Below, piece after piece: positions 1-6,676 of a DNA stretch of 64,000 nucleotides (position 1 is the first letter of the stretch; each line of letters starts with the position of its first letter). Where the stretch lies: positions 186,001-250,000 of the forward strand of contig NZ_JAMXLX010000004.1 of the NCBI RefSeq assembly GCF_024055605.1, written 5' to 3'. The DNA comes from Ciceribacter sichuanensis (GTDB lineage: Bacteria > Pseudomonadota > Alphaproteobacteria > Rhizobiales > Rhizobiaceae). The position numbers were made by a program, and so were the translations under genes. The notes under the pieces were generated by a model. The model was not told where the DNA came from, did not search any database, and was given only the letters and a program-made list of their open reading frames with translations.

Positions 1-872
1 GCGATGCCGAGCGCGGTTGCGGGCTTGCCGAGACCCCTGTCGGCCAGCCTCCCGGCCATCGGCGAGGCGATGGCACCTGCAACGCCGGCCAGCGCAAAGA
101 GGGCGATGCCCGCCTGGCTGAGATTGAAGGCGGGGCCGGCGAGATAGAGCGGCGTGACCGTCCAGAACAGGCTGAAGGCGGCGAACTGAAAGGCCTGATA
201 GGCGGCACGGCGCTGCAGCACCTTCTGCGTGGCAAGCTGGCGGCCCATCGAGCGAAGCAGGCCGAGATAGCCGAGCTGGGTCGTCGGACGGCGCTCCGGC
301 AGACGCGTGGCGAGCACGGCGGCGAGCGCCACCATGACGCCGGCCGAGAGGAAGAACACCGCGTGCCAGGAGGTGAAGCGGGCGAGGAAGCTCGCGACCG
401 GCCGCGCCATCATGATGCCGACCATCAGGCCGCTCATGACATTGCCGACCACCCGGCCTCGGGCATAATCCGGTGCCAGATTGGCGGCGAACGGCACGAT
501 CATCTGAACCGCGACCGAGCCGAGGCCGATGGCAAGCGATGCCGCGAGGAAGGGGCCGGGCGTGGAGGAAAGACCGGCCGCGATCAGCGAAAGTGTGACG
601 ACGCCGATCATGGTGAGGATCAGCCGGCGGTTTTCGACAAGGTCACCCAGCGGCACGAGGAAGAGCAGGCCGAGCCCGTAACCGATCTGCGTCAGTGTCA
701 CGATCAGGCCGGTGGCATGCACCGGCAGGCCGATGGCATCGGCAATCGGGCCGGCGAGCGGCTGCGCATAATAGAGGTTGGCGGCGATCAGGCCGCAGGC
801 GGCAGCCATGACGAAGGTCATTCCGGCCGAGATGCCGGAGGCTTTGGTTGGGCTGGCGGATATGCTGGTCAT
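1..872 (-). CDS. MFS transporter, C-terminus cut off by window edge
   Basis: The gene starts with ATG at 872 and runs off the left edge after 290 codons. The protein begins MTSISASPTKASGIS and then shows a run of hydrophobic helices typical of the major facilitator superfamily. The loop after TM2 carries a G-x-L-x-D-x-x-x-x-R-type motif (PLGDLVENRR), which marks drug/proton antiporter-like MFS pumps. It follows the tetR gene at 916-1521 on the same strand with a 43-bp gap, so both are probably transcribed from the operator region near 1555, giving a repressor-pump pair. The substrate cannot be told from sequence. The missing C-terminal part is only an effect of the window edge. Confidence 0.85.
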   Translation of the reverse strand, partial: MTSISASPTKASGISAGMTFVMAAACGLIAANLYYAQPLAGPIADAIGLPVHATGLIVTLTQIGYGLGLLFLVPLGDLVENRRLILTMIGVVTLSLIAAGLSSTPGPFLAASLAIGLGSVAVQMIVPFAANLAPDYARGRVVGNVMSGLMVGIMMARPVASFLARFTSWHAVFFLSAGVMVALAAVLATRLPERRPTTQLGYLGLLRSMGRQLATQKVLQRRAAYQAFQFAAFSLFWTVTPLYLAGPAFNLSQAGIALFALAGVAGAIASPMAGRLADRGLGKPATALGI

Positions 873-915
873 CGGGAATTCCTTGGGGGTCGGTCCTTTG
901 GGGGAGGGGAGAGGG

Positions 916-1521
916 TCAATCGAGAATTCTGAGGAGCGCATCAGCGGCGGCGTGGGTGGCCGCCGGCTTCGGGCTGGTCTTGCCGACGATGCGGATGCCC
1001 TGGAGAAAGGCCATGACGGCGAGCGCGGCCGTATCGACGTCGACATCGGACGAGATCGAGCCGTCCGCCTGTCCGTCGCGGATGAAGCCGCGGATCTGCT
1101 CCAGCGTGCGGGCCTGCGAGAGGGCGACCCGTCCATCGACATCGGCGTCGAAAAGCGTCAGTTCCACGGCAGCGCCGATGGCAAGGCAACCGCGGCGTCC
1201 GGTCTCGCCGCAGGCGGCCGCAGCATAGAAACGCAGCATGCCGCGCACCTTGTCGCGGCCGGTCGTGAGCGGTGCGAGTTCGGCTTCGAGCAGGGCATTG
1301 CGCACCTGCTTGTAGCGATCGAAAGCCGCAAGGAAGATCGACTTCTTGTCCTGGAAAGCCTTGTAGATGCTGCCGGCCGTCAGGCCCATGGCGGCTTTCA
1401 GATCGGCAATCGAGGTGCCGTGATAGCCGCGTTCGGTGAAGACGACGATGGCCGCGTCGAGCGCTGCGTCGATGTCGAACTCCCGGGGACGGCCGGCGGT
1501 GCGGTGACTGGTGGCGGACAT
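916..1521 (-). CDS. TetR/AcrR family repressor
   Basis: This is a 201-aa regulator. Residues about 10-60 form the TetR helix-turn-helix (GRPREFD at the start, then GYHGTSIADL and GLTAGSIYKAFQDKKS). The rest is the ligand-binding and dimerisation part with a TetR_C-like GRRGCLAIGAA segment. It lies directly upstream of an MFS pump gene on the same strand and probably represses both. A 30-bp near-perfect dyad begins 20 bp upstream of its start codon and is the obvious operator. The inducer is unknown; acyl or aromatic compounds and drugs are all possible. Confidence 0.9.
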   Translation of the reverse strand: MSATSHRTAGRPREFDIDAALDAAIVVFTERGYHGTSIADLKAAMGLTAGSIYKAFQDKKSIFLAAFDRYKQVRNALLEAELAPLTTGRDKVRGMLRFYAAAACGETGRRGCLAIGAAVELTLFDADVDGRVALSQARTLEQIRGFIRDGQADGSISSDVDVDTAALAVMAFLQGIRIVGKTSPKPAATHAAADALLRILD

Positions 1522-1540
1522 GATCGAACCGTATCTTTGG

Positions 1541-1570
1541 GCTATTTGGAAATGATCGTTTCCAAATAGC
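1541..1570. promoter_or_regulatory. TetR operator dyad
   Basis: Two 12-bp arms, GCTATTTGGAAA and TTTCCAAATAGC, are perfect inverted repeats around a 6-bp centre that contains GATC. The dyad lies 20 bp upstream of the tetR start and within the divergent region before the deacetylase gene at 1689. The size and position fit autorepression by the neighbouring TetR protein. Assignment to that protein is inference. Confidence 0.8.
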
Positions 1571-1688
1571 GATGGAATTGCCAGCCGTCAAGTCCGGTGC
1601 GGGTAGGCGGGATTGCACGTCTCTCTTCGCTTGCCTGCCGCGACGGGCAGCGCTAGCTTCCGCCGACCGTGAAAACAGAGGGAACGAA

Positions 1689-2714
1689 ATGCGGGTTTTC
1701 TATTCCGAAAAACATAAGCTTAGGGATGCCAAGACGGAGCTGCACGGCGGCCTGCTGGTGAAGCCTTTCGAGGGGCCGTTCCGGGCAGAATGGATATTGG
1801 CGGCGGTGAAGGAAGCGGGTTTTTCCGACGTGGTCGCCCCGGCGGAATATGGTCTCGATACCGCGAGAAAGGTGCATGACGAGAACTTCCTCGAATTCCT
1901 GCGCACCTGCTGGGACCGCTGGACCGAGGCGGGTTATCCCGGAGAGGCGATCCCGACGGCTTATGCCTATCGCCGCAGCCGTAACCGCGCGCCGCGCAAT
2001 ATCGACGGCGCCGTCGGCTATTATGCCAATTCCGTCGAGACCTCGATCTCCAAGGGCACCTATGAGGCGGCGCTGTCGTCGATGAACGTCGCGCTTTCGG
2101 GCGCCGATTGGCTGAAGGAGGGCAATCGCTTCGCTTTCTCGCTCTGCCGCCCGCCGGGCCATCACGCCGGCATCGATCTCTTCGGCGGCTACTGCTTCAT
2201 CAACAATGCCGCCGTTGCCGCCCAGCGCCTCTTGGACCATGGCGCGAAGAAGGTGGCCATCCTCGATGTCGACTTCCACCACGGCAACGGCACGCAGGAT
2301 ATCACCTATCATCGCGGCGACATCTTCTTCGCCTCCCTGCATGGCGATCCGGCCGATGCCTTCCCCTATTTCCTCGGTTATGCCGACGAAACCGGCGAAG
2401 GCGCGGGCGAGGGGCTGAACGCCAACTATCCGATGCCGGCCGGCACGCCCTTCGACGTGTGGTCGGAAGCCCTTGCCGATGCGCTGAAGCGGATCGAGGC
2501 CTATGGTGCCGAGGCCATCGTGCTGTCGCTCGGGGTCGATACCTTCGAGAAGGACCCGATCAGCTTCTTCAAGCTGACCACGCCGGACTATATCCGCATG
2601 GGCCAGATGGTGGCTGCAACCGGTCTGCCGGTGCTCACCGTGATGGAAGGCGGCTACGGCGTGCCGGAAATCGGCCTCAACGTCGCCAACGTGCTGAAGG
2701 GGTTGGAAGGCTAG
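1689..2714 (+). CDS. aphA: Acetylpolyamine amidohydrolase (HDAC-like deacetylase)
   Basis: This 341-aa zinc hydrolase of the arginase/deacetylase superfamily removes acetyl groups from acetylated polyamines such as acetylputrescine. Key residues are all present: His158-His159 in PPGHHAG, Asp195 and His197 in DVDFHHGNG, Asp284 in LGVDTFEKDP and Tyr323 in EGGYGVP. These numbers and the total length match those I recall for the Mycoplana ramosa enzyme, so the ATG at 1689 is the likely start rather than the further upstream in-frame ATG at 1572. There is no signal peptide, so it acts in the cytoplasm. Its product would feed the amine-catabolism genes downstream (permease at 5007, copper amine oxidase at 6677). 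Confidence 0.93.
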   Translation: MRVFYSEKHKLRDAKTELHGGLLVKPFEGPFRAEWILAAVKEAGFSDVVAPAEYGLDTARKVHDENFLEFLRTCWDRWTEAGYPGEAIPTAYAYRRSRNRAPRNIDGAVGYYANSVETSISKGTYEAALSSMNVALSGADWLKEGNRFAFSLCRPPGHHAGIDLFGGYCFINNAAVAAQRLLDHGAKKVAILDVDFHHGNGTQDITYHRGDIFFASLHGDPADAFPYFLGYADETGEGAGEGLNANYPMPAGTPFDVWSEALADALKRIEAYGAEAIVLSLGVDTFEKDPISFFKLTTPDYIRMGQMVAATGLPVLTVMEGGYGVPEIGLNVANVLKGLEG

Positions 2715-2730
2715 CGAGGGAATGACCGGC

Positions 2731-2761
2731 TTGACCCTGCCCCTAGGACAGGCCGGATAAG
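2731..2761 (+). promoter_or_regulatory. MerR-type promoter with 19-bp spacer
   Basis: A -35 hexamer TTGACC (2731-2736) and a -10-like GATAAG (2756-2761) are separated by 19 bp. The spacer region holds the dyad CCTGCCCCTAGGACAGG (2736-2752, six of eight pairs match around a central T). An over-long spacer filled by a dyad is the hallmark of promoters that MerR-family activators untwist. It lies 30 bp before the MerR-like gene at 2791, so autoregulation is likely. Confidence 0.75.
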
Positions 2762-2790
2762 GAGGCGGTCAACCCCGAAGGAGATGATTC

Positions 2791-3849
2791 GTGCGCTCCC
2801 ATGCTTCCTTTCTGAATTCCGCCGAGGCCGCGCGCCGCCTCGGCATTTCCCCCAAGGCCTTGCGCCTTTACGAACGCCATGGCCTCATCACGCCGGATCG
2901 GACGGCCGCGGGATGGCGAACCTATGGGCCGGAAGAGATGAAGCGCGCGGGCGCGGTCGTAGCACTGCGATCGCTGGGTGTCAGCCTTGCGGAAGCCGCA
3001 ACGATCCTCAACGGCGACGGCGACGTGCTCGACCGCGTGTTGGCCGCCCGACAGACCGCATTGGAGAAGCAGGCAAGTACCCTTGCCGCAACGGTGGCCC
3101 GAGTTCATTACGCTCGGTCGGAACTGGCGCATGGTCGCATCCCCTCGCTTGCGGAGTTGAACGATATGCCGTCGACGGCGCCGCCGTGGCTTTCCGTCGA
3201 TCTCCCCTGGCCGTGGAACGGCGAGCGCTTCGACCTGTTCGACATCAGGGCCATCAACTACGTGGTCGGCCCGCTCGGCAGCGGCAAGACGCGGCTTGCC
3301 CATGCCATTGCGAAAGGCCTCGATGGAGCGAAATTCGTCGGCCTCGACAGGGCGGCGGGTGGATGCGCAGAGGCGCGCATGGATGCGGACGGCGGGCTTC
3401 GCCGGCGGGTCGATGCCGTGCTCGAAAATCTTGCCGCGGAGGGGGTGCCGCAAACAGCGGCGCACGTGGCCCTTGTGGCCGCGCTTGAGGACAGGGAACC
3501 GGGAGCTGTCGTCATCGATATGGTCGAGCAGGACCTCGATCGACGATCACAGCTTGCCTTGCGCGGCCTTCTCCGGCGGAGAACGGCGGATGCGCCGCCG
3601 CTCTTCCTGCTGACGCGCTCAAATGTCATTCTGGATCTGGCGACGATCACCCCATCGGAAACCGTGATCTTCTGCCCGGCCAATCACAGCCTGCCGATGC
3701 AGGTCGTGCCGCGTCCGGGCGCGCCGGGCTATGAAGCCCTGGCAACCTGCCTTGCGCCGCCGGAGGTGCGCGCCCGGACAGAAGGAATGATCGCATGGAT
3801 GCCCGGGGCATCGCAGCCGGGTGCATCGGTGACTGGCGCCGCGGGATAA
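2791..3849 (+). CDS. MerR regulator fused to P-loop NTPase-like domain
   Basis: The GTG start at 2791 has an AAGGAG ribosome site seven bases upstream. Residues about 8-75 form a MerR winged helix (SAEAARRLGISPKALRLYERHGLI), followed by a predicted helical linker. From about residue 150 there is a second domain with a Walker A motif GPLGSGKT at 160-167 and a Walker B-like stretch ending in Asp243 (AVVIDM). Total length is 352 aa, compared with about 130-280 for ordinary MerR regulators. The protein probably senses a nucleotide or uses hydrolysis to control DNA binding, but no ligand can be named. It is preceded by a MerR-type promoter and is convergent with the AraC gene at 3872. Confidence 0.8.
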   Translation: MRSHASFLNSAEAARRLGISPKALRLYERHGLITPDRTAAGWRTYGPEEMKRAGAVVALRSLGVSLAEAATILNGDGDVLDRVLAARQTALEKQASTLAATVARVHYARSELAHGRIPSLAELNDMPSTAPPWLSVDLPWPWNGERFDLFDIRAINYVVGPLGSGKTRLAHAIAKGLDGAKFVGLDRAAGGCAEARMDADGGLRRRVDAVLENLAAEGVPQTAAHVALVAALEDREPGAVVIDMVEQDLDRRSQLALRGLLRRRTADAPPLFLLTRSNVILDLATITPSETVIFCPANHSLPMQVVPRPGAPGYEALATCLAPPEVRARTEGMIAWMPGASQPGASVTGAAG

Positions 3850-3871
3850 CCGCGAGTTCGCGGCGGATGTT

Positions 3872-4885
3872 TCAGGAGGCGTTTTCCGTCCATCCTTTCC
3901 GGGCTCTCCAGAGAACGGTCGAATCCGCATAACCGAGTGCCTCGGCCATGCGCGACTTCTGCACATGCGCGCGCACCTGCAGGGCGGCGAGCGTCTGGCG
4001 GTAGTCGCGCACCAGTTCGCGCAGCGACGTGCCTTCCTCGGAGAGCCGTCGTTGCAGCGTCCTGACGGAGATCTTCAGGTCGCCGGCGATGGCGGGCAGG
4101 GTGATCGGCTTGTGGCCGATATGGATGCCGATCAGCGCACGCACCTTCTCCGTCATCCGGTCGGTCGGCACTTCGCTGCCGGCGAGATCGGCCACATGGC
4201 GCTCCAGCACGGCTGCAAGGCCGGCATCCTCCTGACGGTAGAAGCGGTTGGCGTCCTCCGCCGAAACGATGATGCGGTTGCCGGACTGGCCGAAGCGGAT
4301 CGGCGCACGGAAGATGCGCTCGAGCGTCGAGCGGTCGCGGGGGGCTGCATGTTCGAAATGGATCTCCATCGGCTTCCAGCCCTTGCTGAAACAGGAGCGC
4401 ACGAGCTGGCAGGAGGCGGCGAGCGTGAATTCGCTATCCTGCCGCCGCGGCCACATCCTCGGGTCCTCCAGACGGTAGCTCCAGACCAGGTTTCCGTCCT
4501 CCTCTAACACGCCTGAACTGGTGGCCCCCTGCACCGTGTTCACATACTTGGCCATACGCTGGAAGCCGCTGCGGATGGTGGGCGAGATCGAGAACAGCAC
4601 GCCGATCGGACCGATATCGCTCGGCTTGAACATCGTTCCCATCCGGGCGCCGAGCGTGCTTTCGCCGGTGATGAGCGCCGCATCCTCGAAAAGCGCGACA
4701 TAACGGGCGATCGGCACCATGGCATAGGGATCCTCCAGCTGGGAGCGGAGAATGCCGTGGGTGGCCAGCAGGACATCGGTTTTTCCGGATCGCCGGTCGA
4801 TTTGTTGCACCAGCGGCTCCAGAACCGAGGCACGAATTGAAGCGATCGCGGGCATGCGACTGATCATTTGCGGTGCAGATGCCAT
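3872..4885 (-). CDS. AraC family regulator with OruR/ArgR-like N-terminal domain
   Basis: This is a 337-aa protein. Residues about 20-210 resemble the Arabinose_bd-type effector domain found in OruR and similar AraC regulators. The last 90 residues carry the AraC double helix-turn-helix (LPAIAGDLKISVRTLQRRLSEEGTS, then an altered second HTH ending GYADSTVLWRARKGW). It is divergent from the APC permease at 5007 with a 121-bp gap, so it probably controls the permease, small-peptide and amine-oxidase operon. The second HTH departs from the usual S-x-F-x-R-A-F pattern, which may alter half-site recognition. Confidence 0.88.
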   Translation of the reverse strand: MASAPQMISRMPAIASIRASVLEPLVQQIDRRSGKTDVLLATHGILRSQLEDPYAMVPIARYVALFEDAALITGESTLGARMGTMFKPSDIGPIGVLFSISPTIRSGFQRMAKYVNTVQGATSSGVLEEDGNLVWSYRLEDPRMWPRRQDSEFTLAASCQLVRSCFSKGWKPMEIHFEHAAPRDRSTLERIFRAPIRFGQSGNRIIVSAEDANRFYRQEDAGLAAVLERHVADLAGSEVPTDRMTEKVRALIGIHIGHKPITLPAIAGDLKISVRTLQRRLSEEGTSLRELVRDYRQTLAALQVRAHVQKSRMAEALGYADSTVLWRARKGWTENAS

Positions 4886-4970
4886 TTTATGCGTCTCCAG
4901 CCGGCCATGTGGCGCAATTTATCGAATCATTGGCACAAACTGCAATTTCGGGGCCAGATTGTCGCACGTA

Positions 4971-5000
4971 CCCTCTTGACCAAAATCAAGCACAAGAGGG
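4971..5000 (+). promoter_or_regulatory. Inverted repeat overlapping permease ribosome site
   Basis: Arms CCCTCTTG (4971-4978) and CAAGAGGG (4993-5000) are perfectly complementary with a 14-nt loop. The right arm contains the GAGGGG ribosome-binding sequence of the gene starting at 5007. It may be an operator for the divergent AraC protein or an RNA hairpin that masks the ribosome site. Either role is inference. Confidence 0.5.
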
Positions 5001-5006
5001 GTTCCC

Positions 5007-6449
5007 ATGACTTTGGAAGCAAGTATGCCCATACCCGCCGAGCGCCTCGCGAAGAACTCGGTCGGCCTCGCCCATATCGTCTTTTTCGTCGTTGCCGCCG
5101 CCGCTCCGCTGACAGCGGTCGTCGGCGCTTCGCCCGCCGCCTTCGCCTTCGGCAACGGTGCCGGCGTGCCCGGCGCCTTCGTGCTCGCCGGGCTGCTCTA
5201 CCTTGTCTTCTCCGTCGGCTTCACGGCAATGGGCCGGCACGTCGGCGGCGCGGGCGCCTTCTACACCTACATCACCCAGGGCATCGGCAAGCCGGCCGGT
5301 GTCGGCGGGGCGCTGATGGCGCTCGTCACCTACAGCGCCGTGCAGATCGCCGTCTATGCGCTGTTCGGCGTCTTCATGGCCGGCGCCATCGCGCCGCTCG
5401 GTCTGGATCTGCCCTGGTGGGTCTGGGCCTATGTGGCCCTGCTGGTGGTGATGGTCTGCGGCCAGCGCAACATCGCCTTTTCCGGTGCGATCCTCGGGGT
5501 GTGCATGATCGCCGAGATCGCCATCCTGTTGCTGCTCGACCTCGGTATCCTGTTTGCCGGCGGCGGGCCGGAAGGCATCGGCTTCACTTCCTTTGCTCCG
5601 GCGACCGTGTTTTCGCCGGGTCTCGGTGTGGCGCTGGTCTTCGTCGTCGGTTCCTTCATCGGCTTCGAGGCGACCGCGATCTTCGGCGAAGAGGCCGAAA
5701 ATCCGGAAAAGACCATTCCGCGCGCAACTTATGTCGCCGTGCTGCTGATCACCCTTTTCTACGCCTTCTCCACCTGGGCCATCGTCCAGTTCTACGGTCC
5801 GACCAAAGTGCAGGAAACCGCGGCTGCAGGCCTTGAAACCTTCTACTTCGCCGCTTCCGACGCAGTCCTCGGCGCCTGGGCCAGCCAGATCATGAACGTG
5901 CTGCTGATCACCAGCCTGTTCGCCTGCGTGCTTTCCTTCCACAACACGCTGAACCGCTATTTCTTTGCGCTCGGCCGGGAAGGTCTGGCGCTGCGTGCAC
6001 TCGGAAAGGTGCATGAAAAACACGGCTCTCCCCATGTCGCGGGCCTCGTGCAGAGCGCGGTGGCAGCCGCCATCCTGCTGCTCTTCATCCTGGCCGGCGC
6101 CGACCCGTATGCTGTTGTCTTCTCCTGGATGTCGGCCCTTGCCGTTATCGGCATCCTCGCGGTGCAGGCGCTCGTCTCGGTCGCCATCATCCTGTTCTTC
6201 CGCCGCAACGCCACCGGCTACGGCGTCTGGACCACAATGGTTGCTCCGGCAGTAGCGCTGATCGGGCTCCTCGGCTCGTTGCTGCTTGTCACGTCCAACC
6301 TCTCTCTTCTCTCCGGCAGCGAAAGCCCGATCGTCGCGAGCTTCCCTTACGCCATGGTCGCGGTCGGTCTCGCCGGCGCTGCCTTCGCCGTCTGGATCAG
6401 CAAGGCCCGCCCCGAACACTATGCATCCCTTGGAAAGGTATTCGAATGA
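5007..6449 (+). CDS. APC family amino-acid/amine permease
   Basis: This is a 480-aa inner-membrane carrier with about 12 hydrophobic helices. The N-terminus shows the APC signature region (AKNSVGLAHIVFFVVAAAAPLTAVVG) and the central part has GSFIGFEATAIFGEEAENPEKTIPRATY, the conserved helix 6/loop consensus of APC transporters. The next two genes are a small peptide whose ATG overlaps this stop codon and a copper amine oxidase. The likely substrate is therefore a primary amine or amino acid that the oxidase consumes; this is inference from context. It is transcribed away from the AraC regulator at 3872-4885. Confidence 0.92.
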   Translation: MTLEASMPIPAERLAKNSVGLAHIVFFVVAAAAPLTAVVGASPAAFAFGNGAGVPGAFVLAGLLYLVFSVGFTAMGRHVGGAGAFYTYITQGIGKPAGVGGALMALVTYSAVQIAVYALFGVFMAGAIAPLGLDLPWWVWAYVALLVVMVCGQRNIAFSGAILGVCMIAEIAILLLLDLGILFAGGGPEGIGFTSFAPATVFSPGLGVALVFVVGSFIGFEATAIFGEEAENPEKTIPRATYVAVLLITLFYAFSTWAIVQFYGPTKVQETAAAGLETFYFAASDAVLGAWASQIMNVLLITSLFACVLSFHNTLNRYFFALGREGLALRALGKVHEKHGSPHVAGLVQSAVAAAILLLFILAGADPYAVVFSWMSALAVIGILAVQALVSVAIILFFRRNATGYGVWTTMVAPAVALIGLLGSLLLVTSNLSLLSGSESPIVASFPYAMVAVGLAGAAFAVWISKARPEHYASLGKVFE

Positions 6450-6616
6450 CCGCGCTCCAGCATTTCAATCCGGCCGACCGGCTGCTCGCTTTCGCCTTCG
6501 CCGCGCTGACTGCCGCAACCCTGGTGGTAGCCGCCGAGGCCCACGCCTTCTGCTCGATCTTCTGCATCCATGGCGACCGTGCCGCGGAAACGGAAATCTG
6601 CGCCGGCCGCTCCTGA
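6446..6616 (+). CDS. Small exported-type Cys peptide (56 aa), unknown
   Basis: An ATGA overlap couples this ORF to the permease stop codon. The peptide has 56 residues: a hydrophobic segment at about 13-30 (RLLAFAFAALTAATLVVAA), an AEAHA site that could be a signal-peptidase cleavage point after residue 34, and then a short tail with Cys36, Cys40, His42 and Cys52. It is followed 60 bp later by the copper amine oxidase, whose own C-terminus is also Cys-rich. No family is recognised. A role in metal handling or as a membrane subunit is possible. It could also be a non-functional short frame, but the stop-start overlap and the well-formed signal-like segment argue for a gene. Confidence 0.5.
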   Translation: MTALQHFNPADRLLAFAFAALTAATLVVAAEAHAFCSIFCIHGDRAAETEICAGRS

Positions 6617-6676
6617 GCCGCCAATGCGGCGCGCGCCTGACGCGCGCTGCTTCCTCCCTCCGAAAGGCAAGAACTC

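Noticed and set aside
1572..1688. Upstream extension of the deacetylase to ATG 1572
   Set aside because: The extra 39 residues overlap the TetR operator region and have no counterpart; ATG 1689 gives the residue numbering of the known family.
4986..6419. 477-aa minus-strand frame opposite the APC permease
   Set aside because: The plus-strand frame is a clear permease; the minus product is highly charged and unlike any family.
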